Shown piece after piece: positions 31,241 to 39,034 of a stretch of 64,000 nt of DNA (position 1 is its first letter; the number at the start of each line of letters is the position of its first letter). The notes below the pieces were generated by a model. The model did not search any database and was not told the origin of the DNA. It saw only the letters and a list, made by a program, of their open reading frames with translations. The stretch covers positions 7,316,001-7,380,000 of the forward strand of contig NZ_CP107799.1 of the NCBI RefSeq assembly GCF_041431135.1, in the 5' to 3' direction. Made by a program: the position numbers and the translations under genes. The DNA comes from Streptomyces sp. NBC_00554 (GTDB lineage: Bacteria; Actinomycetota; Actinomycetes; Streptomycetales; Streptomycetaceae).

Positions 31241-31912
31241 TCAGCCCACCTTCTCGATCAGCGCGTTGCGGATCAGGAACTTGCCGGGTTCCCGGACCAG
31301 CTCGAAGGCCGCGTTGTTCAGCAGGGCGCAGCTTCCGGAGGTCGCGGTGACCTCCACGGTCGTGGACTTGTTGTTGTCCAGGTTCGTGACCTTGAGCAGC
31401 GTCCCGGCGGGGAACTGGTTGCTGGACGCGGCCGGGGCGCCGGCCTCTCCGGAGAGGGTGACGGTCGAGCCGTTGCAGACCTGCTCGCCGGTGGCGGCGC
31501 CGGCGCCGGCATCGGCCCCGGTGTCCTCGGCGGGGGCGCTCTGCGCGGGAGCGGAGGCCGCCGGGGGAGTGGAGGCCGCGGGCGGCGTGACGGGCTGGGA
31601 GTCCTGAGCCGACTCCCCGACCTCGCAGCCGGACGCTTCCTGCTGGACCTTGATCTGCGCGAGGACCGCTTCGCGGTTGGCGATCCGGGCCTCCGACTGC
31701 GCGTCGGGGTTGGCCCGCTGGTCGGCGATGAACGTCTCGTTGTTGCCGAACGCGGTGGCCAGTCCCTGGCAGACCGTCGAAGTCGCCGCGTTCTGCACCG
31801 ACGACGCGTTCGAGGTGGCGGCAAAGGCGAAGGCCCCTCCTCCGGCCACGGCCGCGGCGCTGACCAGCAGTACGAGCTTCTTCTTGGTGCTGAGGGTTCT
31901 CCTGCGCGACAT
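31241..31912 (-). CDS. Secreted protein resembling the N-terminal region of the DUF1996 protein
   Basis: This 223-residue exported protein has a signal peptide (KKKLVLLVSAAAVAGGGAFA). A helical region follows with STVCQGLATAF and EASGCEVG, two Cys about 60 residues apart, and ADQRANPDAQSEARIANREA between them. Then comes an Ala/Pro linker and a compact C-terminal domain with EQVCNGSTVTL, SGSCALLNN and ALIEKVG. The helical Cys-bounded region has the same layout as the N-terminus of the secreted protein at 23751-25319 (NAVLQPLKDRRANIIDRIQ). GGAGG precedes ATG 31912. The role is unknown; cell-surface or wall association is plausible. Confidence 0.82.
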   Translation of the reverse strand: MSRRRTLSTKKKLVLLVSAAAVAGGGAFAFAATSNASSVQNAATSTVCQGLATAFGNNETFIADQRANPDAQSEARIANREAVLAQIKVQQEASGCEVGESAQDSQPVTPPAASTPPAASAPAQSAPAEDTGADAGAGAATGEQVCNGSTVTLSGEAGAPAASSNQFPAGTLLKVTNLDNNKSTTVEVTATSGSCALLNNAAFELVREPGKFLIRNALIEKVG

Positions 31913-32036
31913 GAGCGCCTCCTGTGTGCGGGGGTGCGGTACGTCGCTAGGTACGAGATGCCGAACAGAGTTACTCAACAGTTACAGGAGTCACCGAAGT
32001 AACGTGGATCACACGGGAGTTGGTGGCCGGTGGGAG

Positions 32037-32396
32037 CTATCGGGACAGGGCATCCCGTACCGCCTCTTCGCTGCGTGCCACGACGGCCGTCCCGTCCTCC
32101 GCGGTAATGATCGGTCGCTGGATGAGCTTGGGGTGCTCGGACAGCGCCTTGACCCACTGATCCCGTGAACCGGCGTCCCGGGCCCACTCCTTGAGCCCCA
32201 ACTCCTTGGCGACGGCTTCCTGGGTCCGTGTGATGTCCCACGGTTCGAGCCCCAGCCGCTCCAGTACGTCACGGATCTCGTCCTGGGACGGTACGTCCTC
32301 CAGGTAGCGGCGCACGGTGTAGTCGGCGCCCTCGGCGTCGAGCAGGCTGAGGGCGCTTCGGCACTTCGAGCAGGCCGGATTGATCCAGATCTCCAT
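32037..32396 (-). CDS. ArsC/Spx-family reductase-like protein
   Basis: This 119-residue thioredoxin-fold protein begins MEIWINPACSKCRSALSLLD, with an N-terminal CxxC. The C-terminal RPIITAEDGTAVVARSEEAV matches arsenate-reductase-like proteins. Family members reduce arsenate or bind RNA polymerase (Spx); no arsenic genes are nearby, so a general thiol-redox role is as likely. The start ATG 32396 has only a weak ribosome site. It diverges from a small gene with DNA-damage promoter signals. Confidence 0.85.
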   Translation of the reverse strand: MEIWINPACSKCRSALSLLDAEGADYTVRRYLEDVPSQDEIRDVLERLGLEPWDITRTQEAVAKELGLKEWARDAGSRDQWVKALSEHPKLIQRPIITAEDGTAVVARSEEAVRDALSR

Positions 32397-32470
32397 GCCG
32401 CACACGTTACGCGAGACACCCTTTTCCGCTGGTGTCCCGAGGGCCCCAGAACCCTTGTGGCCAGCGGCTT

Positions 32471-32508
32471 TTGTCAGTGCTCGGCGGTAGAATAGAAGCA
32501 GTGTTCGA
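32471..32508 (+). promoter_or_regulatory. Candidate DNA-damage promoter: RecA-NDp (PafBC-type) plus LexA box
   Basis: TTGTCAGTG (32471-32479), 8 bases, then TAGAAT (32488-32493) matches the actinobacterial RecA-independent damage promoter pattern tTGTCRgtg-N8-TAggnT. Immediately after, TAGAAG-CAGT-GTTCGA (32493-32508) matches the Streptomyces LexA box TCGAAC-N4-GTTCGA at 10 of 12 positions. Both sit 52-89 bases before the small gene that starts at 32560. Function is inferred from motif match. Confidence 0.65.
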
Positions 32509-32559
32509 GGGTGTCGCCGGGGGGTCCGGCGGCTCCCTGACCGCGACAGGAGGATGCCT

Positions 32560-32868
32560 GTGCCCGCTGCCGCACTGAAGCCGCTGCCCACCCAGTCCAC
32601 ATCCAAGAGGGCGGTCCTGCTGGACCTGCCGTACGAGCCCGTGGAGAAGCGCCCGCTGCCGCCGGGGCGCCCCCGCGATTGGTACGTCACGCACAACCGC
32701 CGGCTCAAGGCGATGCGCCTCGCGATCGCCCTGCTCGACTCCGGCGTCTACATGCCGAACCAGGCCCGCAACGAGAAGATACGCACCACCGCACAGCAAA
32801 TCGGCGTCCACCCACCGTCGGACACCACGTGCCACATGGTGCGAGCGCTGATGAGGTACGCGCGCTGA
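32560..32868 (+). CDS. Small conserved protein of unknown function with damage-type promoter
   Basis: This basic 102-residue protein has a Pro-rich N-terminus and a C-terminal conserved-looking block: DWYVTHNRRLKAMRLAIALL, YMPNQARNEKIRTTA and DTTCHMVRALMRYAR. GTG 32560 is chosen because AGGAGG (32548-32553) is 6 bases upstream; an ATG at 32554 would be directly against that site. No family is recognised. The promoter combines PafBC-like and LexA-like motifs, suggesting induction by DNA damage. It shares a terminator with the convergent AlkZ/YcaQ-like gene. Confidence 0.82.
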   Translation: MPAAALKPLPTQSTSKRAVLLDLPYEPVEKRPLPPGRPRDWYVTHNRRLKAMRLAIALLDSGVYMPNQARNEKIRTTAQQIGVHPPSDTTCHMVRALMRYAR

Positions 32869-32877
32869 TTCCCGGGT

Positions 32878-32910
32878 GCCGGGTGCCCTGCCTCCGGCAG
32901 GGCACCCGGC
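32878..32910. terminator. Bidirectional terminator
   Basis: A perfect 14-bp stem (32878-32891 with 32897-32910, GCCGGGTGCCCTGC) with a 5-nt loop lies between convergent genes. Confidence 0.92.
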
Positions 32911-32921
32911 ATCGAGTTGGC

Positions 32922-34118
32922 TCACCCCGCCCCCAACTCCCGCTCCAACGGCGTCCGGAACCGCGGAGTGATCCGCGTCGACCCCAGCCACGCCCCCACC
33001 CGCGCAGCCTCCGCCGAGATACCCGCCCGAGCCTCCCGCCCGACCCCGTCGGCGTCCAGCACCCGCCACACCACCTCCCCGGAGGCCCGCTGCGCCCACC
33101 CCCCGACCACCCGCCCGTCCCACCACACCGTCGGCCCGACATTCCCGCTGCGGTCGAAGAGGGCCGACCGCAGGGCCGGGTCGAGATACCAGTCCCGCTC
33201 CTGCCACCCCATGGCCGTCGGATCAAGCCCGGGCAGCAGCGCGGCCCACGGCTCCGCGGGCCCGCCGACCGGCCCGTCGTCACCGTCGGCCACGTACCCC
33301 GTGACCCCGCCGTCGAGCGTCACGGCCACCGCCCCGACCGCGGCCAGCGAACGCCGTACGTCGGTGACCTTCCACCCCGTCCACCACTTCAGGTCCGCCT
33401 CGGTCGCGGGCCCGCACACCCGCAGCCAACGGCGCAGCAGCTCGGCCTGGGCCTCGGGGACGGGAAGCCCGGGATGCGGTGGAGCGACCGCCCAGCGGAA
33501 CTGGGACGACGTCCACGAACCCAGGGGACGCCCGCGCACGACCCGCCCCTCGACACCGAGCACCCGCATCAACCGCGAGGACACGGTCTGCGGAGCCTCG
33601 TAGCTCTTACCGGCCCCGTACGTGAACTGCTCCTTCAACCGCGGTTCGTCCCGGGTGAGTTCGTTCACGGTGGCCTGCCCGCGCCGGGCCAGCGCGGCGA
33701 GCGCGGACGCCTCGACCTCCGCGAGCCACTCCTCGGTCAGCCGGCCGTCACTGCCGGTCGCCATGTCCTTGACCAGCCCGGCACGGGCCTTCGCGGCGAT
33801 GGCGAGCCCGGTCGACGCGTGCACCACGGCGGCCAGCCCGGTCGGGAACACGAACACGGTGTGCCGCATGCCGTGCATCCGCACCAGCGTTTGGTTTTCG
33901 TACAGCGCCCGCTCGACCTCCGTCACCGTCCTCCCGGCATCCGCCAGCCGCGCGCCGACCGCCAGATACACCGTCGCCGGATCGGTCCCGTGCAGCGCGA
34001 CCAGCGACCCGGCGACCTCCTCGGGGCTCTTCGCCCGCGCGGACACCGCGAGCCGATGCCCCAGCGCGAGCCGAGCCCGCCGCTCCGCCACCCCGATGTG
34101 CCGCCGCTGTCCGCCCAT
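32922..34118 (-). CDS. Winged-helix DNA-binding protein of the HTH_42 (AlkZ/YcaQ-like) superfamily
   Basis: This 398-residue protein of the superfamily includes DNA glycosylases that unhook alkylated bases and interstrand crosslinks. It shows SLVALHGTDPATVYLAVGAR (about 37-57), HGMRHTVFVFP, VSSRLMRVLGVEGRVVRG and a C-terminal VWWDGRVVGGWAQR block. AlkZ and YcaQ proper carry a catalytic Q-x-Q or Q-x-D; I see HGTDP at the equivalent region, so glycosylase activity is doubtful or uses other residues. ATG 34118 has GGTGGAG upstream. It converges on the small gene with a DNA-damage-type promoter. Confidence 0.83.
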   Translation of the reverse strand: MGGQRRHIGVAERRARLALGHRLAVSARAKSPEEVAGSLVALHGTDPATVYLAVGARLADAGRTVTEVERALYENQTLVRMHGMRHTVFVFPTGLAAVVHASTGLAIAAKARAGLVKDMATGSDGRLTEEWLAEVEASALAALARRGQATVNELTRDEPRLKEQFTYGAGKSYEAPQTVSSRLMRVLGVEGRVVRGRPLGSWTSSQFRWAVAPPHPGLPVPEAQAELLRRWLRVCGPATEADLKWWTGWKVTDVRRSLAAVGAVAVTLDGGVTGYVADGDDGPVGGPAEPWAALLPGLDPTAMGWQERDWYLDPALRSALFDRSGNVGPTVWWDGRVVGGWAQRASGEVVWRVLDADGVGREARAGISAEAARVGAWLGSTRITPRFRTPLERELGAG

Positions 34119-34283
34119 GCGTCTCCACCCACCCGTAGTACGCCGTCGTTCCCGTCCCCATCCTCGCGCGCACCTCACCCGATCGCCGTACCCGGCATGC
34201 GTACGCCCCGCTCCCCGCCTTGACTGAGGCAACCGCGAGGAGCGGAATCCGGAGGAGCACGAGGGACGACGTCGGGAGACGCG

Positions 34284-34790
34284 ATGAAGAGGCACGACGT
34301 ACGAGGACTGGCCCTCGCGGTGGCCGCGACGGCGGCCCTGGCCGCGCCCCTCACCGGCTGCTCCGACGACACCACCCCCTCCGACGCCGCCTCCAAGGCC
34401 GCGTCCGCCGCCTCCGAGGCAGGCGACGCGCTGTCCTCCGCCACGGCCCAGCTCGGCGACACCCTCGCCTCCGCCACCGCCGAGGCCGGCCAGAAGTTCG
34501 ACGAGTTCAAGAACGGCGTGAACGCCAAGGGCGACGTGAAGGTCGGCAAGGCGAGCACCGGCTCCGACGGGCGTTCCACCGCGAAGGTGACCGTCACCAA
34601 CTCCGCCTCCTCGTCGAAGTCGTACGTCGTCCAGGTCGACTTCCGCGACCCGAGCGGCAACCTCCTCGACACCGTCGTCGTCACGCTGAACGACATCGCG
34701 GCGGGCGCCACCGAGGACGCCACCGCCCGCAGCCACCGCAGCCTCTCCGGCGACGTCACCGCCGAAGTGGCCCGAGCCGTGCGGAACTGA
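34284..34790 (+). CDS. Secreted lipoprotein, possibly with FxLYD-type beta domain
   Basis: This 168-residue protein has a lipoprotein signal (LALAVAATAALAAPLTGC). An Ala/Ser-rich helical region (about 30-75) is followed by a beta-rich domain containing AKVTVTNSASSSKSYVVQVD, DPSGNLLDTVVVTLNDIAAG and DATARSHR. That domain has the pattern of FxLYD-type extracellular modules. GGGAG precedes ATG 34284. The function is unknown. The DUF2252 gene begins 5 bases after its stop, suggesting co-translation. Confidence 0.82.
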   Translation: MKRHDVRGLALAVAATAALAAPLTGCSDDTTPSDAASKAASAASEAGDALSSATAQLGDTLASATAEAGQKFDEFKNGVNAKGDVKVGKASTGSDGRSTAKVTVTNSASSSKSYVVQVDFRDPSGNLLDTVVVTLNDIAAGATEDATARSHRSLSGDVTAEVARAVRN

Positions 34791-34795
34791 CGGCC

Positions 34796-36154
34796 GTGGC
34801 CCCGATCGGCGCCACGGCCAACCCGGAGGACCGCGCCGCACAGGGCAGAGCTGCCCGCAAACGCGTCTCCCGTTCCGCGCACGCCGCCTGGATCCCCGGC
34901 GTCGACCGCCCCGACCCCGTGGCCGTACTGGAGCGGCAGGGCAGGGACCGGCTGCCGGAGCTGCTGCCGATCCGGTACGGGAGGATGACGGCGTCGCCGT
35001 TCGCGTTCCTGCGCGGCGCCGCCGCCGTCATGGCCGCCGACCTGGCGGCCCAGCCGCACACCGGGCTCACGGTGCAGCTGTGCGGGGACGCCCACCTCCT
35101 CAACTTCGGCCTGTACGCCTCCCCGGAACGCACCCTGCTCTTCGACCTGAACGACTTCGACGAGACGCATCCGGGCCCCTTCGAATGGGACGTCAAACGG
35201 CTCGCGGCCAGCGTCGCGGTGGCGGGCCGCGAGAACGGGCACACGGAGGCGCAGGCCCACAGCGCGGCCCAGGCGGCGGTGGGGGAGTACCGCCGAAGCA
35301 TCCGGCGGCTGGCGGGGAAGGGCGAACTGGCGGTCTGGTACGAGCGCATCGACGCCGACCGCCTGCTTCCGCTGGTCCGCTCGGCCCGCCACCGCAGGCG
35401 GGTCGAGTCGAGCCTCACCCGCGCCCGCCGGCGCACCAGCCTGCACGCACTCGGCAAGCTCACCGAGACCGTCGACGGACGCCGCCGCATCGTCCAGGAC
35501 CCGCCCCTGCTGGAGTCGGCCGGAGTCACCGACATGGCCTCGCTCCGCAAGATCTTCAGTGACTACCGCTCCACACTCTCCGAGGAACGCCGCTTCCTCC
35601 TCGACCGCTACCGCTTCGTCGACGCCGCCCGCAAGGTCGTCGGCGTCGGCAGCGTCGGCACCCGCTGCTTCATCGTGCTGCTGGCCGGGCGGGACGCGGA
35701 CGACCCGCTGTTCCTCCAGATCAAGCAGGCCGGCAGATCCGTACTCGAAGAGCATCTGCCCAGCGGCCCGTACGTCCATCCAGGGCACCGGGTCGTCGCG
35801 GGGCAGCGCCTGCTGCAGGCGGCGAGCGACATCTTCCTCGGCTGGATGACCGGGCCGCAGGGACGCGCCTTCTACTGGCGGCAGTTGCGCGACATGAAGG
35901 GCTCCGCGGACGTCGCCGGCATGACCCCCGACGCGCTACTCGCCTACGCCCGCCTGTGTGGCACCGCCCTGGCCCGCGCCCACGCCCGCTCGGGCGACCG
36001 CATCGCGATCGCCGCCTACCTAGGCGGCGCGGACACCTTCGACCACGCCATCGCGGACTTCGCGCTGCGCTACGCGGACCAGAACACCGCCGACCACGCC
36101 GCCCTGGGCGCCGCCGTGACGGCGGGCGTGATCAGGGCGACACAGGACGTGTGA
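34796..36154 (+). CDS. DUF2252 family protein
   Basis: This 452-residue cytoplasmic protein has hallmark motifs of DUF2252: RYGRMTASPFAFLRGAA, LCGDAHLLNFGLYASPERTL, FDLNDFDETHPGPFEWDVKR and FLQIKQAGRSVLE. The GDAH..NFG and DFD motifs resemble aminoglycoside-phosphotransferase/kinase-like folds, so a phosphotransferase role is possible, though not proven. The start is GTG 34796, near the stop of the lipoprotein gene and without a clear ribosome site of its own, consistent with translational coupling. Confidence 0.87.
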   Translation: MAPIGATANPEDRAAQGRAARKRVSRSAHAAWIPGVDRPDPVAVLERQGRDRLPELLPIRYGRMTASPFAFLRGAAAVMAADLAAQPHTGLTVQLCGDAHLLNFGLYASPERTLLFDLNDFDETHPGPFEWDVKRLAASVAVAGRENGHTEAQAHSAAQAAVGEYRRSIRRLAGKGELAVWYERIDADRLLPLVRSARHRRRVESSLTRARRRTSLHALGKLTETVDGRRRIVQDPPLLESAGVTDMASLRKIFSDYRSTLSEERRFLLDRYRFVDAARKVVGVGSVGTRCFIVLLAGRDADDPLFLQIKQAGRSVLEEHLPSGPYVHPGHRVVAGQRLLQAASDIFLGWMTGPQGRAFYWRQLRDMKGSADVAGMTPDALLAYARLCGTALARAHARSGDRIAIAAYLGGADTFDHAIADFALRYADQNTADHAALGAAVTAGVIRATQDV

Positions 36155-36428
36155 GCGCACGCATCCCCTCAGGCCTAGGGTGTACCGCTCTCCGTGAGGG
36201 ATATGTCGAGGGAAATGCAGATGCGCGCCGACTGCTTGTTTCCCTACGCTGGACAGGCGTTCCGGAGGCGCTGAGTATCGCTTCTCTCCCGACAGGTATC
36301 AGCGGGCGGACTCAGAGCTACTCTCTACGCACCGACGGACGGCAGCCTCCCCCAGCGCCCCGTCGGTCTTCAGGCAAGACCTTCACGCCATCAAGATCCA
36401 GTCACCCACGCACGCAAGGAGTCCCGTC

Positions 36429-36740
36429 ATGGGCACCTTGATCATTTCAGCGGTCGCGATCCTGGTCGTCATGGGCTTCTCCAACCATGTCCTCTGGCTC
36501 GCGGCGGTCGCCCTGCTCTTCCTGTACGTCCGCTACGGCCGCACCGGGGGCGGCAGCACGGGCGGCACGTCGGCGGCGTCGGCACCGGGCGCCTCCTCGG
36601 GAGGCGCGTCCGGATCCGGCGGCCGCGCGGACTCCACCTACCGTGCCTACCGCGCCCGCCGTGACCGTCAGGCCCAGTGGGAGCGCCGCTACCGCCGCGA
36701 ACGTCCGATGGAGGCGCGGCGCCAGGAGCGCCAGAAGTAA
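36429..36740 (+). CDS. Small membrane protein with basic cytoplasmic tail
   Basis: This 103-residue protein has a hydrophobic N-terminus (MGTLIISAVAILVVMGFSNH and WLAAVALLFLYVRYG: two close membrane segments). A Gly/Ser/Ala linker follows, then a strongly basic tail ending RRYRRERPMEARRQERQK. AAGGAG is 8 bases before ATG 36429. The function is unknown. The 274-bp region before it (36155-36428) shows no other gene. Its terminator overlaps the end of the convergent pspAB-like gene. Confidence 0.8.
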   Translation: MGTLIISAVAILVVMGFSNHVLWLAAVALLFLYVRYGRTGGGSTGGTSAASAPGASSGGASGSGGRADSTYRAYRARRDRQAQWERRYRRERPMEARRQERQK

Positions 36741-36746
36741 TCCGGT

Positions 36747-36769
36747 GCCCCGGGTCACAGACCCGGGGC
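36747..36769. terminator. Hairpin between convergent genes
   Basis: A 10-bp stem (36747-36756 with 36760-36769, GCCCCGGGTC) with a 3-nt loop overlaps the stop codon of the minus-strand gene. Confidence 0.75.
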
Positions 36770-37339
36770 GCCCCAGATCGGGAACCAGCGGCTCAGGTCC
36801 TGCTCGATCCTCAGATCGTCGGCCAGCGCGGCCTTGATCTGCAACTCCAGCGCGTTGTCGCGCTGTTGGCCGCCGCCGGCCAGCGGCGCGAAGGGATAGA
36901 ACGTCCCGCGCTTGTACAGATAGACGAGCCCGAGCCGCCGCTGGTCGGCGCCCTGGAAGCTCGCCACCGAGCAGAGCAGCTGCGGCCCGAAGCCACTGCC
37001 CTCCAACGCGCTGTTGACCGCGTGCAGATCACTCACCAAAGCGGGCAGATCGTCGGGCGCGCGCTGCGAGACCAGCCACGAGTACCCGTACTCGTCACGG
37101 CTGACCTCCACCGGCGGGCCCGCGCGCTCGGCGTCCGCGTCCAGCAGCTCCTGGACCTCCTTGTGCGCCTCGGCGAAGGCCGCCCCCTCGACGGTCGCGA
37201 AGCACACCGCGCCCGTCCCCGTCGGAGTGAACCCGGCGGCCGCCTGCAAGGTGATGGCGGCCGACGGCAGGGCGAAGAGCTGGTCGAGGTCGGGCGCGAC
37301 GGGTCTGCTGCGCCCCAGCAGGATGTCCAGTAGCCCCAT
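36755..37339 (-). CDS. pspAB: PspA-associated protein PspAB-like
   Basis: This 194-residue protein begins MGLLDILLGRSRPVAPDLDQ and ends WFPIWGAPGL, as in the PspAB family found beside htpX in actinomycetes. It contains TPTGTGAVCF, DEYGYSWLVS, FQGADQRRLGLVYLYKRGTF and YPFAPLAG. It is probably involved in envelope-stress handling with PspA, which is not encoded in this window. Its ATG follows the htpX stop after 2 bases, so the two genes are co-translated. Confidence 0.8.
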   Translation of the reverse strand: MGLLDILLGRSRPVAPDLDQLFALPSAAITLQAAAGFTPTGTGAVCFATVEGAAFAEAHKEVQELLDADAERAGPPVEVSRDEYGYSWLVSQRAPDDLPALVSDLHAVNSALEGSGFGPQLLCSVASFQGADQRRLGLVYLYKRGTFYPFAPLAGGGQQRDNALELQIKAALADDLRIEQDLSRWFPIWGAPGL

Positions 37340-37341
37340 GT

Positions 37342-38265
37342 TCAGTCGGCCTTCCCGGGGGTCGCAGCCTCACCCAACTCGGCGGAGATGCGCGCCAGTT
37401 GTTCGAGCCGCTGCTCCAGGCTCGGGTGGGTCGAGAACAACCGCGCGACACCCGGTTCGGCGCCGAGGGCGGGCGTGAAGTAGAAGGCGTTGAAGGCCTG
37501 GGCCGTCCGCAGGTCCTTGGACGGGATCCTGGCGATGTCCCCGGTGACCTTGGTCAGCGCGGACGCCAGTGCCGAGGGCCGTCCGGTGAGCTGGGCCGCG
37601 GCCCGGTCGGCGGCCAGCTCGCGGTACCGGGACAGCGCCCGGATGAGCATGAAGCTGATCGCGTACACGGCCGCGGAGACCGTCATGACGGCCATGAACA
37701 CGAGAGCCGTGTTCTGGTCCCGCCGCCCGCCACCCAGGAGCTGCGAGTAGAAGGCGAACCGGACGATCAGCCCGGCGATCACCCCCAGGAAGGAGGCGAT
37801 GGTGATCACCGCGACGTCCTTGTGCGCCACATGCGACAGCTCGTGCGCAAGAACCCCTTCGAGCTCATCGGGCTCCAGCCGCCGCAGCAGTCCGGTCGTC
37901 ACACAGAGCACCGCGTGATCGGGGTTCCGCCCGGTCGCGAAGGCGTTGGGCATGTCCATATCGGAGACGGCGACGAGCGGCTTCGGCATGTCGGCGACGG
38001 CACACAGCCGGTCGACCACCCCGTGCAGCTGCGGATACTCCTCCCGCTCCACGATCCGCCCGCGCATCGCGAACAGCGCGATCCGGTCCGAGAACCAGTA
38101 CTGCGCCCCGAGGAACGCCGCCGCGATCACCACGACCAGCACCCAGGACTTCATCAGCACGATCAACGCGGCGATGAAGGCCACGTACAGCAATCCGAGC
38201 AGAAACAACGTGACCGTCATCCGCGCGGTCAACCGCCGATCGCTCTGGAACCGGCTCTGCATCAT
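37342..38265 (-). CDS. htpX: Membrane zinc metalloprotease HtpX
   Basis: This 307-residue M48-family protease has two N-terminal membrane segments (LFLLGLLYVAFIAALIVLMK and VLVVVIAAAFLGAQYWF), the zinc-binding motif VLAHELSHVAHKD (about 138-150), and a further membrane pair. The third zinc-ligand region is YRELAADRAAAQLTG. It degrades misfolded membrane proteins under envelope stress. GGGGTGATG lies before ATG 38265. It forms an operon with the pspAB-like gene. Confidence 0.93.
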   Translation of the reverse strand: MMQSRFQSDRRLTARMTVTLFLLGLLYVAFIAALIVLMKSWVLVVVIAAAFLGAQYWFSDRIALFAMRGRIVEREEYPQLHGVVDRLCAVADMPKPLVAVSDMDMPNAFATGRNPDHAVLCVTTGLLRRLEPDELEGVLAHELSHVAHKDVAVITIASFLGVIAGLIVRFAFYSQLLGGGRRDQNTALVFMAVMTVSAAVYAISFMLIRALSRYRELAADRAAAQLTGRPSALASALTKVTGDIARIPSKDLRTAQAFNAFYFTPALGAEPGVARLFSTHPSLEQRLEQLARISAELGEAATPGKAD

Positions 38266-38410
38266 GCATCACCCCACACTCGGGCACTCGTCCCGCTTTC
38301 CATTGTGCGCCCGGGTACCCCCATGGACAGGCCCCGATCGGTTCGCAGCGGGCAAAGATCTGGCCTGTCAAGAGCCACTTATTTATGGGGAGCGGACATG
38401 GGGGGCCGCA

Positions 38411-38899
38411 TCAGAACGGGGACAGTGCTGCCTTGAAGTTCTCGCCACCGTAGAGAGACTCGTAGTGGATCTCGATGACCAGCCGCCTCGTGACGAGGTC
38501 CCAGAACCAGCCGTGCTCGTCGTCGCGGAACCCTTCGAGGTGCAGCAAGAAGGAAGACTGCCCTGCGAGGATGACGGCCCCCGGGCCCGCGCAGTAGACC
38601 TTGGGTTTTACCGGCACCGATGCCGTGACGAGGCGATAAACCTCGAGGCTCCAGTACCCGATGGCCTCTCCGTCCAGCCGGACCACGGAGTTCGTCACGA
38701 TGGCCGGCCCGAGGCCCGCGTTGATGACCTGAAGGCCTGCCCTGTGGTCGTCGTATCCCTTGATGGTTCGCATCTCCAGCAAGGGCTTGACGGACTGACG
38801 GTTGTGCAGCCGCGTGGCCCTGGTCTGCGAATAACTGATCCACAGCGAGCCGAGCGCTATCGCCGTCGCCGATATGGCCGTGACCGTGTCCGAGTTCAC
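38411..38899 (-). CDS. Membrane-anchored hypothetical protein
   Basis: This 162-residue protein has one N-terminal membrane segment (VTAISATAIALGSLWISYSQ) and a soluble domain of about 130 residues with TRATRLHNRQSVKPLLEM, LQVINAGLGPAIVTNSVVRL and HYESLYGGENFKAAL. The layout, a short membrane anchor plus a small beta-rich domain, resembles orphan proteins often found in variable loci. GTG 38899 is chosen because GGGGGG precedes it. Third codon positions are less G/C-biased than the neighbours, hinting at later acquisition. I recognise no function. Confidence 0.7.
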   Translation of the reverse strand: MNSDTVTAISATAIALGSLWISYSQTRATRLHNRQSVKPLLEMRTIKGYDDHRAGLQVINAGLGPAIVTNSVVRLDGEAIGYWSLEVYRLVTASVPVKPKVYCAGPGAVILAGQSSFLLHLEGFRDDEHGWFWDLVTRRLVIEIHYESLYGGENFKAALSPF

Positions 38900-38974
38900 T
38901 GGCTGCCCCCCACGACGCCGAGACCGTACTCCTTCCCAGCCGCCCCACTCACAACGCGCCACCGAACAACACAA

Positions 38975-39009
38975 CGGCCGTGCCCCTCCCGAAAGGAAGG
39001 ACACGGCCG
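38975..39009 (-). terminator. glnA terminator
   Basis: On the minus strand a 15-bp stem with two G-U pairs (39009-38995 with 38989-38975, CGGCCGTGTCCTTCC) and a 5-nt loop lies 25 bases beyond the glnA stop. Confidence 0.85.
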
Positions 39010-39034
39010 ATGCCGTACGGCTGGTGCGGCGTTC

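Noticed and set aside
34118..34841. Longer N-terminus for the HTH_42 protein running through the lipoprotein gene
   Set aside because: The extension is antisense to a clear lipoprotein gene, and ATG 34118 has a ribosome site.
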